This document shows positions 46,601-60,300 of a stretch of 64,000 bases of DNA, one piece after another. The stretch is from NCBI RefSeq assembly GCF_040954835.1, contig NC_090700.1, positions 16,783,501 through 16,847,500 on the forward strand, written 5' to 3'. The position numbers were made by a program, and so were the translations under genes. The notes under the pieces were generated by a model. That model was not told the DNA's origin. It saw only the letters and a program-made list of their open reading frames with translations, and searched no databases. Within the stretch, counting starts at the first letter, position 1, and each line of letters begins with the position of its first letter. This DNA comes from Lepisosteus oculatus (lineage: Eukaryota; Chordata; Actinopteri; Semionotiformes; Lepisosteidae).

Positions 46601-49600
46601 ATGCCTGCCCTGATCCACACTTACCCATTGCCTGCTGTTCCTTGTTTTCCGCCCAGTCTCTGTGTGACTACGACTATGTTCAACCCACAGCTTGGAAGTG
46701 CTGCAGATGTAACAGTTTGTGGATGTCTGTAAGGCGGCACCTCTAGGTGTGAGAGGGTGAGTGTGTAAGACTGAAGAGCACATTGGGATCTTCAGTTCAA
46801 AATCATTGTTGTTATCCTGAGGTTGGCGAATGGACATATTGATTCTGCTCTTATCCTGAAAAATAAAAATACAGTAAAGGCAGGCTGTATATTAATAAAA
46901 ATCAGCTTCAGTCCCGTGACACTTTTTACAGAAAGGTACCCTGAGAGGAGTATATTTTTTAATTTGGATTTTGTTCTATATATTGCCATTGCAGTAGGAG
47001 AGTTTCTGAGTTGTGCTTTCCTAGTACTTCAGTTTTAATTCTTTACTAAGCCAATGCAGCACAAAACAGCTTCTGCCAAGGTCTGGATTGACAGGAAATA
47101 GCTATTATCATGGACTACACTGTTAGCACAGAGCACTGTACTACAATACGGCTGCACTTCCTCTCCAATCAGGCGGGCAGCCGTGTGTTCGTGAGGGAAG
47201 GACGAGGAGTGACTTCCAGAGGTAACAGGGCCACAGACTCCAAGACTATCATCAAGACTAAATGCCAGCGCTTGTGCAAGATACAGCTTTTGCCTCAAAA
47301 TGCATGTGCACTTAGAAGTGGTCCTGGAAAAGTGATTTGTGTTTCAGCCCTGTTTTGTTTTTCTCTTGGCCACTTATTTAATTTGAGCTCCCTCTGAAAC
47401 AAGCAAGCAAGCAAGCAGTCGCCAGCTTTTGTGGGCACTGCTTTGTGCGTGACGCACTACTTCTGTTCAGATAAGGTGAAGATTTTTGAAGAGTTATGTA
47501 ACACAGACATTTACTGGAATCAGAATGCTGGAGGCCAAAGTCTGCAGTCATTTGTTAGTCAGCGGAACTGTTTAGCGGCGTGTTAACAGTTGGGCTAATT
47601 GTTAGGGCTCTAGGGTAACGTGAGCATTTTTAACCCTCCCTCAGTAGACAGACGAGCTGTTTCCAGCGAACACATGCCAATGTTAAGGAGCAGTTTATGT
47701 TATGTGCATTTTCTTTCTTCACATGCCTCATTCCCTTTTGCCATGAGGAATTTGGTTTCTATTCGCCCCCTACCTTTTCAAGAAACCAAAATCAAAGTTT
47801 TCCTTTTAAAATGTACTATAAGACAAAGTGAGGTGGGGAAGTTAATGAACACAGCACGATTTTCTGAGAACTGCCAGAGAAGCATTTCAAAAAACAAAAA
47901 ATAAACCCTCACAACCTACTTGTCTCCCCACTCAATGCTTATATAGTCTTTCCAAGGAAAGTTTTGAAATCGGTGGACGAATTGAAGGAAATCTCAATGT
48001 TGTGCAGTACCATATCGTTACTGAAAAAACAGAAGATGTTAAATACAATTTCCTTTTTGGGCACGTGTAACACAAGATGTTAATAAAAGCTCGTAAATTC
48101 ATCCTACTAAGAAAGCCTGGTCTATGTGTAACCTTCATGTAGGTTACTGCTTTCTGCATCCACAACGTTTTGGTTTCTGCGGTGGACGTGGCACTGATTT
48201 TAAAATGGAATCTCACAGGGCATGCAGCTCGACTGTAAATGAAGGATGGAAGTTTGCAGGAAATAGGATTTAATTGAGACGGTCGAGTTCTGCAGTAACA
48301 TTATTATTATTTTTTTCACCCCCCTCCTCCCCATTCTCATGTTTGCTTTTGTTTGCCCCCCTTATACAACCCCTTTGCCTCACATTATTCTACTCACATT
48401 ATTGCAACCAAAACGTTGTGTTTTTCTCCTTTCGCTTAACATTTCAGCGTGGAATGCAGCTCTGCATTGCAGCTCGCACGCTGACGCAGTTCCTCACTTG
48501 AACCTCATGATTTGAATGCATTCTTGTTGCATACCACATGCGTTCTGCGTGAGTCATGGCTGTTGTTTATAATTCCTTCATTGTTATCATTGATAAAACT
48601 TTTCTGGATCAGCTGTTCTTACCCAAATGCTAAGGGCAGCTGTTTATGCATGAAACGCACAGTGCTCCACAAATAAGGTAAGCTGTCCATCAGATTGATT
48701 TCCCCAACTGACATCCCATAACAAAAATGTAAAATGGAAATTTGCGACACATGACAACCCCCTAATATTAAGCCCCTGTACTGCCTTCTTGCAAGGATGT
48801 AAGGACAGGCGATTAACCTCATTACTTGCTTTTTATTCCTCTTGCCTGCCCATTCAGCACACTTGCAGCTTTCTCTGTCTTTTCGTTCATGTTTCCAGGC
48901 CATCATCCTTTGACCTGTTGCATTTGGGTCAAATAAATGTATTAAGTCACAGAGGTAATTTCTTCTCTCCCAAGTAGATCTTACAAGCAAGCATTTGTTT
49001 ACTTGCATTGGGTTTAGGAGCTGAGAGAGATTGTCAACAAAGGGCCAAAAAGGATTGTAGCAGCTGGAATGGCGAAGATATTTTTACTGTAAGTTTTCTG
49101 GATGAACAAAGAGTCACAGTAATACACACATCAATCACGCAAAGCTGAACACAAAAAGCAGGGAAAGGTGGCAAAATATATAAGGTAGCTTACATTAATT
49201 TTCATAGTCTTCCTCTGTTTGGTATCAGTTTTAACTGTGATTACTGTTCTGCACATTTAGGGGCAGGGTTTTGAGGTGAAAATCCATGATGGTTTCTAGT
49301 TTACAGGCTTCTGCCATACAGTAAGAAAACAGTGCCGTTTGCATTGCATCTAAAGTGCTGTAGCTGCCAGTCAAATAACTGCTGTAGAATCTGTGGAACC
49401 TCTTGGCTCAAAGTACTTGGTCTGTCTCTGCATTCCCAGTTTTCAAATCCATTCCTGATAATGGAGCCAACATACTTGCAGGAAGCTGCAGTGTTTGTTT
49501 TTGGCTTTGCTAGGAGGCTTATCGCACTGATAAACCGTCGTCTCTCAGGCAGCCTGTGCCACTCTTTCAGACGGTGGCTTCCTGCGACATTGAAGGTTCC

Positions 49601-51100
49601 CTCAACTGTGGTGCACAAAAGAGGTGTGCTGGCACTGCGGAAGAGAGAAGCCGAGAGACTCGGATTAATTCCGCGGCCAGCCTCAAGGGAAAAGATACAG
49701 CTCTGAGCAAAATTCTTCGGATGCGCGTGTGAATAAAACACAATACCTTGATGATTTACAGCTGCAAATAAAAACCAAATTAGTTTTGATTTTCGGTTAA
49801 AAAAATGTGTAAGAATTGCAGACATTAAAGGGCAAGTGGCAACTATACTTCCTGCCTCATTACACCTGCTGTTTTTGGAACAGCTTACCTCAGATATTTA
49901 TCTTTACATTTCATACCTCAACAACTTTTTTTTCCACTTAAAGGTTCAGGTCTGTCTCGCTCCGTTTTCAAGATGCCTTCTCTTATGTACTTTTTTGCCC
50001 ACAGGGATCATGGTGTTCCCCTCTGGTTTGCCACAGTTTTATAACCCTGGCTGTGTTTACGACTTCAGGATTGGGGACAGTACAAAACAACTAGACAACT
50101 AACTTATTTTCCTGAAGGGGATCAAAGAGATGTGCCTTAATTTTCTAAACTGGTGTTATACAGTGTATCACCATGGTAGTTACAGAAAAAAAAATGGAGA
50201 GATACGTTATGCAGACAAGTACAGTATGGAACCTCATGGGTATTTTAATTGGTATTTTAAGGGGTATTTTTGTTATATTCTTCATACTTAGTTCCTTTTT
50301 TAGAATGAGTTCCCTTTGTTGATTCTCTTCATACTGGTGTTTCCCAAGTCAACATAGTACTCCAGTTTCTAAAAAAACTTCAAAAAGACACGTTACAGGA
50401 AATGACACATGGAAGTCTTCTGAGGCAGGGAGATGGGATGCACCGGCTTTAGTTTACAAGCAGCTAGAAGGAATTATCCAGTGGAAACTCTCCTGGGACA
50501 TAACAGGATTCTAATTTTTCCACCATCAGTATTGTTAATCACTGAGCTCCAGGGTTCTCTGACATTCAAAGGCCCAGACTGTAGTGTTAACACTTATTCT
50601 CATCCAAACGTAGCATCAAACCCCATCATTTAGAACTCTGTGGTTCCCTGGGGAGGTGTTCCTCTGTATACGTCACCAGTAGCCCAAAGTACAATATTCA
50701 TCTTTCATTGGCAATCAGCTGCAAAGACAAAAAATATTAAAAAAATCAGAAATGAAATCATTCAGTCCAAAGACTCTTTAACTCATTCGGAGAGTGTAAG
50801 AGTTAAGTTTCATGTACAAGTAAACAGTTTCAGTTTAGGTGACCACATAAACATTTATTTTTTATAGCTGCTTTTCTTCCCCTTAACAAATTCTATAAGA
50901 CGCATTGCATGCAATACAGACAACTGCCAAATGCTTTTTAGTCACGAGCTAGCAGCCTTGTAAATTGTTCTTCGCTTACTGTACAATAGCAGGAGGCAGT
51001 GTAAATGCTCCCTTTCCAATCAAGGAGGGACAGCAAACATCCTCCGATCCATTCCAGTGAGATCACTTCCCTCCCTTCACTTCCTTTCTGCTTCCGGCTC

Positions 51101-51127
51101 TGGACTGCAGCAAACATCTGCAGTCCA
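51101..51127. repeat. Short hairpin
   Basis: Arms tggactgcag and ctgcagtcca (10 bases) are separated by seven bases. Each arm contains a PstI-like ctgcag. No function is apparent. Confidence 0.75.
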
Positions 51128-54100
51128 ACGGGGAGAAAGCAGAAAGGGGCAACAGTGTTTTGAAGAAAATGGTCTGTTTTTCCTTCAGTGGAGGGCCGTT
51201 CCTGAGCTTTTCTCGGGACACGACGAGCAGTGACGTGGGCTGTGGATTGTGGGTCTTGTCTATGTTAGGCCTCAAAGTGCTATGGTACGCCAAGTAGGGC
51301 AGAGCTGCTTACACAGGACCTTTTACGAGCTGTGTCAGAATGTTCTGACATGGGGGAGGATGCTATCCAGTTTCAAAAGGAGTGACGGGGCCGGCTTGAT
51401 GAGGGTTCAGATAGCTCCTGGGTGTCTGTTCTGTCTGTCTGCATCCCGGAGATGCAGCTGTGGAACTCTGTTACCGGAACATTCAGGCTGAGCCGTTTGA
51501 GAGCATTGTCAAAAACAGAGAAAAAGTACAGATAATCACATCCTCATGATTTTGTTTAGTGATGTAATGATTCCATAACCGGCCAGGAGTAGAAGTAAGA
51601 AGCTACTGCAGAGTCTCAGGACAGCATGCAGACAAATACTCAACTTTCTGTGAAATGCTTTTTGTAAACTCGTGGAATCAAGTCATGTTTAGAGTTAGGT
51701 TGGCATAGAAATGATTTCATTTTCTGTGTTGATATTCAATGTTCACTTTTAGCTCAAGCAAGCACACATTTCAGTGGGAGTGAGCAATTTTTGTGTTTCT
51801 TTGGCATGGTCAGATTTAGTAGCGCTGAAGGCAGATAGGCTTTTGCCCTCTACATTTGTGCATTCCTACTTTGAGTACCGGTGACAGGCCTTTATTTACC
51901 TTAGGAAGTTGGCTAGTGTGTTACTGTCAGATTGACTGGCGTTCTTAATAATGCTAGTCTGTTGGAGGGCAGGGCAGTGCATTGGATTCTGTAGAGAAAC
52001 ACCTTGAATGGTCTCTCGAGTGAGGTGTTAGCAACCAGACTGGTAAGGTCAAGAGGCTGGAGCCTGAGTTACAGTACCTTCTCAGCTGTGGCGAAGACTT
52101 CAGGGCGCTTTGAGGAAAGTCGTGCAGTGTCTGCCCTAGCTGCAGCACTGCGGTTAGACAGCCACTCTACAAGTACGATGGCACTTCCTTTGACATTTCC
52201 ATTGTGGCGACTATTTTTGCTCATTTGAGACAATCTGTCATAGATCTTTGAGTAGCTTAGGATGTTCATTTTTAATATCCAAGTAAGCAGGTGATCAGCA
52301 ACGTATAAAACAAGATTCTGTTCCGAGAGCCCATTGCTTGGCACACAGGGTGATAGCTTAGGATTTGAGATGAGAAGTTAGCATGCGTCCACCTTTTTTG
52401 GGGTCTTTTTGTATGTTTTGACTTAAGTTCTGGTGCAAAAACAGTCCCAGAAGGTGGGTCTTAAGGTTGTACCGAAAGGAGCTCCTTTTAATCAACACGA
52501 GAAGAAAAAAACCCAAGAGTGGTGTCAGCCCAGCAGCGGAACAGCTTTGGTTATTTTTACGTTTTCCTGTAAAAACAGCAGCCAGCCAGCCACAATGAGC
52601 TGTGATGCACTTCCTCCAGTGAGGTTGGAAAATAAGCCATTTGTTATTGCAACCCTGAGTCACATGAGCACCAGCACAAGGGCAAAAGGGTCTTTTCATG
52701 CTCCCCATTTGGATAGGGCAGGTTCGGGCACAGGTTCAGGCACCACCTGGGCATTCACCTACCTGTTAGAACACTCTTTTTTTTTACCTTAATCGGAAAA
52801 GGAAAGTGCAGGCTGAGTTTTCTAGGCTTTTGGCAGCACGTTCCAAAACCGCACACATTAGCACTGCCTTATTGTTGTGCAACCAGTGCCCTGAAGCGAT
52901 TATAGGTGGTGCCTCTCAGGCTGATTGTGCATTACAGACGTATGCGTTCTCGTGGGTTTCAGTAACACAAAGGAGCCTTGGCATACTGGAGAATTGTGCA
53001 AAATGTGAAAAAAGAGGAGGGGGGTGGGGTTCAGCTCTCCACTCAACTTTGGGGGGAAAACAAATAAATAAAACCTCCTTTTCTGTTGTTCCTGTTTTGG
53101 CAAGCAGTGTGGGAATTCCTTCGACATCTTTCACATACTGTCTGCCCAGCATCTATCTTCTCTTTTTTTCGTGTTGAGCGCATGTGTGTGTGTGACAGCG
53201 ATATTGTAACCGTGCCAGAGGACAAATAATTCATAGTATCTTCTCCCAGACTGTACATAGGGCAAATTCACATAATCATTTAAACAGAAAGTTTAGCACT
53301 TTCTTTTTTTCCCCCCCAAACGTGAGCAGAAGAGCCTATTTTATAGCATGAAACATAGCATGTTTTCGTATTTAGAGGCCCAGCTGTACACATGCAGGTC
53401 TGTTACCTTGGTGTTAAAGAGCAAATTTCTTTAAAAAAATTCTAGTCTACGATTGTGACAGGTGATTGTTAGTTGGACAAAGCTGCTAGAAAAAGAATAA
53501 ATTCATTAATTCAGAGGTTTGTAAGTTGTGTAAATAAAGTCAGTGTGAACCCTCATTTGCTTTCCAAGGAAAGTGCATTTTAATGCTGCCTGTGGAGCCT
53601 CTAATGGGACCCACTTTTTACATGTTTTGGGAGATGTTACCTTATTAGTACTTAGATAAAGCAACAAGCTTGTTGTGCAAATCCAGGAGAATAGATTTAA
53701 ACCAACATTTTATTTTAAACATGCTGTATACATGTTAAATCAATATAGTTGCATTCCCAACTCAGGACATTTTCTTCATATGAAACATAGGCCTATTTGG
53801 GTCAGACATACATCAGTTTCTTCTTAACAGACCTGCACTTTTTGAGGTTTTTGCAAAAGCAATTTGCAGTCTGTGGCAAAATGAGAGAAACTCTGTGCTA
53901 TTGCCAGTCTAGTTTTCTTTAATCTCTTCTGTATGCATATTTGGGTGCCACTGTCTCGGTGGAGGTGTCTGCTCTGTGGTTTTTCAGTCACAACCCAGAA
54001 AACATTAGGCTTAGCTAAGAAGAAGGCATAACTGAATGCCTGATCTTAATTTCAAGATATCATTTCCAGTTAGCTGATGAGTATCACCATTTGCTCAAGA

Positions 54101-56959
54101 TATAAGACCACAGAATGAAACAGAGGATTGGGAGCAACGACTGGGGCTTGAACACACTTAACGAGTAGGGGACTGGCCTCAAGCATCTTGGATGACTCAA
54201 TCTGGATGACCTCTGCATTCTTATACCACCTTTTGCAACAACCACACATCTCAGTCTTGTGCAGTTGCGCCACAGTTTTGGCACACAAAAATCTGCAGTC
54301 ATCTCTCGTGCAGTTTCACAAGGAAACTTATTTCCTCCTCCATCCCACCACATGACAGCTGGAGCCTTTCGCAGTTTACCTCTTTCCAAACATCAGTACG
54401 TTACTTCATCTAATGGTGCACCTGATTTTATTTTCAGAAAGGCCTCCATAAATGGGTCCTCAAATATGTCCAAAATAACCAGGTCCTAAGGTTACTGTGC
54501 TGCTTTAACTCCCTGTTAAGATGAGGCTACACTTTTCTAGCCAGCTAGCGAACCACCCGGGACTTTTGTAGGTGAAGAAACTGTTGCCATGGGAACCAGT
54601 AGCAACAGACGATGGATCCTCCTGAGGCCCAGAGTGTGGCAGTCTGCCTTTGGAAGGAATTAGGCCCTTGAGACTCACAGTCCTGCCTTTAACTGTGGCA
54701 GCCCCTACCAGGCCACTTACAAAGGGCATCAGGGGTGTGAGAGAGGGGGAATATACTGTAGGTAGGAGGGGGCTTTGCTCCTTCATCTGTGACTAAAATA
54801 CACTATACATTTTACTGTGCAGTCTTGTTATGGTTACATTTAGTTACATTTCAGCCTTCTAAATTTAGCCATTTTTTTCAAAATGTCCCACTTCTTACTG
54901 AAGTTTGATATGTTATATTTTGTAGTTTGATGTGTAAGGTTACAAGTAATAAAAATAACATTTCTCTTTCTTGGTGGTCAGTTGTACAAAAAAAAAGTGT
55001 GAGTGCATTTTGAGAGTGCCAGATTCTCAGATACAGTGTCTTATTTATAGTTTCTTTAGCTTCAATCAGCGGTTTGTTTCCTAAGCTGGTATACCTGAGA
55101 ATAAAATAGAACACTTTAAAAGAAGTTTAATGTAAAATAAAGTGGCAGTGGCTTGTCACTGACTCTGTGGTCAGCAGCACTAAACTGTGACTTTCAAATG
55201 ACCTCTGTAGGACCTGAACCACCTACTTGCCTCGTGCTGTCTTGGTATTAAAGCAAATGTTTATTTTTAGCACCTAAGTTGGTCTCTGACCTCACTTCCT
55301 TCTGTCATTTCCTGGTTCCACTGTAGGAGCTTTGGAAGATACCTTGATGCCTTTTCACTTCTGTTTTTTTCTTACCTTTCACACTGATGACTTCTGAGAA
55401 ATATTGCAAAGCTTGGTCACTGGTTGTTCAGAAAAAAAAAACATTTACTTTACTAATGTTTGTCTACCTCCTTAGTATGTGGGCTCGGTTAAAAAACGAG
55501 GCTGCATTTTGTATGTACAGTAGCTAATCCTGGGATATAGAGGCTAGACCTACATTACGCTGATAGTCTGAGCTCAGGCCTTCCTGTGGCACTGCAAAAA
55601 AAGCAGGAAGAGCAACACAACACCGAGGCTGACAAATGGTGAAAGTAAAAAAAAATGTAAAGAAAAGAGACTAAGCAAGTAACTGAATTGTGGACTTGGA
55701 AATGATTTACTGTGCTAGCTTACTACATCAGTTTAATTAGGTTCTCTAGAAAGATATATTCAAGCTAATGGCTATAAAGTCCTCCAGGAGAATCTCTTGA
55801 GAGTAGAATGTAGCTGCAAGTCCTTTTTGCAGGAAAATGACTATCTGTTGTCTTCTGTGCTTCTTCTGCAGCTTCATAAAGTTTCTAAGAACACACACAT
55901 CCTTCAATCCAGTAGTTAGACCTGTCTCTCTCAACGTATAATTTAAGAAGAAACAGAAGGAGAATTGCATGAAACACTTACAACAGAGATGGAAAGTAGT
56001 AAGAAATGAATGAACCGTTAAATGCATGTGACATGCACTACTCCTTCAACTTTCCCCTTGAGTATAGCAAATGGAATGTTATTTCTTTTAAATTTAACCT
56101 GTATGAAGTTTCTTTGACCTGAGGTTTCATACTGAGGCCTCTGTTTTTAGTTTCCATAGAAACATGGTGAAGTATCTCCTGTATTGTGTTGTGTGGTAGG
56201 CAAACAATCTCGTCTGCTAATGGGAAAGCAATTTTGTTCCTGTTACTTTAGCATATTTTCACTGATGATGCTCCAGTTGGGAGTGCGGAGCCCTTGCAGA
56301 GTTGCAGGTGTCATGAATACTGTAGTTAAACATATCAATTAATTTATTTTCCACTGTTCCTGTCTGTGAACCATGTCCCGTTGGAGTATATCTATTTAAA
56401 TTGTGTCTGATGAGACAAGACCAGCTTCTAGTGCAGCACTTTTCAATGGCAACCCGATCGCAGTTTCTCATTTAATTCACCAGTTATATGTTTTTGAAAT
56501 TCTAGTTATGCCAGACTGCTGACTGCAAGTTTTCCTGCGTAGGTGGATCTGTCAGAAGAGGTTGGCACTTTTGTGAATAATCAGTGTGTCACTTCTGGGC
56601 GTGATACAGTGAAGTACAGCTGTTGAATTTTTGCCAGATACCCTGCCTTTAGTGAGGTTCACACTGTAGTAGACTTTAGCGTCAGCATGGTGTTTCCCAA
56701 CGATAGTACTGCATGTTGAGTCCTAGTTTATTGTTTCTACTAGGATTTTGTGCTGTACCATCTGCACCACCAAAAAGAGCATCAGCAGGGATGTCTCTAA
56801 GCTGATCATGAGTGTAGAAGGCAAACAAAGACTTTCAGTGCACCTCTTTATTAAACATAAGAACATATATAAAACATATACTACAGAGCAATCTCATGCA
56901 GCAATCTTAATATCAAATAATACTTAGAAAGCAGACCAAGATTAAGAATTCAGTAAAAT

Positions 56960-57375
56960 GGGGGTGGTTCCGTTTTTCTGAGTGGTTCAGTGGGTAAAGA
57001 AGGCAGCTTGGAGAGCACACTACACTCTACAATCCAGACTCAGCTGGCTTGAGCCTGGTCTTGTCACTAACCTGTTTTGACTGGGATTCTCCTAGTGGTG
57101 GTGTACAATTGGCAGAATACTGCCAGGGAAGGTTTGAGATTAAGAGTTGAGTCAGCCATCCTGAGCCCTGAGTGACTTGTCGGGAGCCTGCATGCTTGAA
57201 TTAATATCAGTGATCAATGTGCTGGTCCTCCAGCTGGTGTTAACTGTCCTAGGACTTGCTCTGAGTTTGCAACATGTCAAACAGCAAATGGTTGTACAGG
57301 TGGGTGTGGTGATCGGGCGTATGGTTCATTCTCTACTGGGAGAATGTAGGAGTCCCTACCAGAGAGCCCAGTCTT
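56960..57375 (+). repeat. tRNA-derived SINE
   Basis: The head has an A-box TGGTTCAGTGGG near 56983-56994 and a degenerate B-box GGCTTGAGCC near 57046-57055, about 60 bases apart. A long body follows (gtggtggtgtacaattggca and beyond). It does not fold as an intact tRNA, so it is called a SINE. Confidence 0.6.
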
Positions 57376-60300
57376 AAAACAGTGGAGAATTCCACATTTC
57401 TAAACAGAAATATACATGAGAAATAAAAGCATTTTCCTGTTTTGTTAAACTGTACAACTGAGAGACAGGTACAGGCTAGTCTGCAGCATTTAAGTAGCGA
57501 CCGCGAAATGTGAGCTTGTTACAGTTCATATGAGCTCAGAACTATTTTCCACAGATTTTGAAGACTCAACAGATTTAAATCCTGCATGCTTGCAGTTTAG
57601 AACCAGGGCGTGAGAAACAGAAACTTGAAAATCACTTTCTGAGCTCCCTTCATCAAATTGGGGCTTTGACCAAATCTGCAGTCGTGGGTTTTATACCAGT
57701 GAGAGCCCTATAAGTGGCATGACAGTTTGCACTGCTGGCTGTTCACTGAAAAAAAGGTTCTTGAAAGTGAGAGGGAGGGTGAGAGGGAGAGAAAACTGGA
57801 TGAATGGTCAACTGACTGACATCCAAGCACAGTGGGTTCACAGTACAGTAGAGGCCTGTGAGTCTGGAATCCCAGGCATCCAGGCTTGCTCTATTGTCGC
57901 TGCCTTGTTCAGAGCTGCAGAGAGTAATCAGGGCAGGCTGGAAGACTAGCTGAACCTACCCAGGACTCCTGGCAGGCCTGTTAATGAGTTAGGTCATTGG
58001 AACTAATTAAGGAGAATTGATAAATCTTGGCTTGAGAGGGTGTGTGTGTATGTACAGGGAGGGTGGGGGTGATGGACCTGTGTGCTGTTTGACAGAGAGC
58101 CAAGGAGAGCTGCGTTACTACGCATTGGAAAGTGCTTCTCAGGGGCCAGTGTGATTTGACGAGAGGCCAGGGAAAATACACAGCACAGCGAACACTGAGT
58201 GCACCTGAGGTGGAAAAAAAGACTGAGGTCTCCCTCCTGATGCATAACAGCTTTTACAGCATAAACACCCTGCTACAGGTTTCCGCACTCAGCTGCTTAG
58301 TGGAGTCCTCATTCTTCTTTAAGCGGTGCTGTTGCAGCTCACCAATTTGAAAACCTGCTCTCGTCACGAGCATTGAACAGGATTGAAAAAAAAATGGAAA
58401 GGGCAAAATATTTTATTTCTCTTTTCTGTGCCTGTCACTTGGGCTTACCTCATTATAAATAAATAGATGGTGTCTCAAAATGTCTAGCAGTTTTTGCCTT
58501 GGAGCAAAAAGCTATGGGAATTATCTAGAGAATGTAGAAGAATAATATAAGCTATATCATATTCACCTTTCAGTTTTTAAGTGGTAAAATGGCAAAGTTG
58601 AAGGACCACCTGAATAGAAAGAGCTGCAAAACAAAATGCCTTTCATTAAATATCCTTTGTGTTTATTTTTTAAAACTAAGATTCAGTGTATATAAAAATT
58701 AGTTTTAGTATCGTTTAGTATGTTGATGACTTAGTTTTGGTATTTTGTAAATGTGTAATAGTTACCAGAATGTTTTAGAAATAAAATATCCCTAAACCAG
58801 GATTTTCAAAGTTGAGAATATATATATTTTTACCTTCAAAACTAAAAAATCTGTCTCAAAGATAGTCGGCAGAGCTTTCATCTTTTCTTCTTTCCGAAAT
58901 GTCTTCTTTATTAATTTCACAAGTACATTACAGATAAAGAACAAATGTGTGCTAAGCTACATAATACTACAAAAAACTCACTTATTATTTATTGAAGGAT
59001 GAAACCTTTGCCTCTTTCCTTTCTTGTCAGCCTAGTACTGGGTTAATCTTGCCTGAAACTCAAGCTCGGCTCAAAACCAGGCAAGATATGTCCCAGCTCA
59101 CGATGCATGTAAAAGCAGTAAAGAAAGGGAAAAAATGGCAGAGACAACCCATTTCATTCTAATTGGATCTTCATCGTGCAGTGATTTGTGGGAAAAAAAA
59201 AGGAAGAGAGTGACTAATACATTCTTATTTAACACTAAGCAATGAAGCTGTCCTTAAAATATTACTCAAGTATATAACGGTCTCGTTTCAACTGATATAT
59301 GATGGTAGAAATACTGTATTAATAAAATACAAATATAAATATGAATAAGAAATGATCTCTTGAGATCTGTTGTATTCTCTAAAAAATATGACAGGCATCT
59401 AAGACAGAGACATAGACCGACATCTAATAAGCAAGTGAAAAAGATTAAAAAACACACTAGACATCTGAAAACAGGCAGTGAATTACGTTTAATAAATGGG
59501 ACCAGATATTACAAAATGATTAGATCTCAAACGACCCACCAATGACATGGCACGTGAAAGGTGAGTACAGGATTTCAGAGATGGAAAAAGCCATCACGTT
59601 AATTAAGTTTAATCATGCCCGCCCTGCAGGCGACGGTTCCAATAAAAACAGCTGGAGGGCAGATCTGTGCCACCGAAAATGAGAAATAAACACAAGAGCT
59701 ATAAATCTGTCCTTTTTCCTGTACCACCTTGTCTGTCCTTGCCCATTTGCACTGCTGCCTATACCAAGAGCTGGAAAACAGGGGCCTTTATAATAAGAGG
59801 GTAAATACCGTACAGGGATTTTGCTCCAGGCTCCCAGGGCTAACAGAATCGAAGTTAAGTTTGCAAAAAAAAACAACCTCCTGCATCTGCACATCATTTG
59901 CTCTTGCATTTTTTTTCTGGTTGGAACACAAAAATGCATTTATAGTACAGTTATTCTGCAACCTGGCGTTGGTCCCACCTCTTTACATTATGAGACACTT
60001 TGTTGTGCACTGTGGGCAACAAATGCAAAAGATCAAACAGTGGAGATGTTGCAAAATGTTTGGTATCTTGGGGTGCTTCTCTGTAATTTGAGATAGAAAC
60101 TCAAGTACTGTACAATAGATGCAGCCTTTAAAAGAAGAGATACAGTAGTGCCCTGGGTTCACTCTCCAAGTCTTACACAGTATGGGACTGACTAAAATCC
60201 AGAAACTATAACTTTTCCCTGTCATGTTGCTTATTGCTTGTTATCCATCTTCTGTTTAAATACACAGACACAGATATATTATGTTAGCTACTCCTGGTAG

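Noticed and set aside
48619..49008. 129-codon minus-strand ORF
   Set aside because: No recognised motif, no splice or polyadenylation context.
49301..49825. 174-codon open frame on the minus strand in FOXO1 intron 1
   Set aside because: No recognised motif, no domain-like pattern, and the opposite strand is also open here. A chance ORF is more likely, though conservation was not tested.
56980..57060. tRNA gene
   Set aside because: A-box and degenerate B-box are present, but no acceptor-stem pairing is visible and a long SINE body follows.
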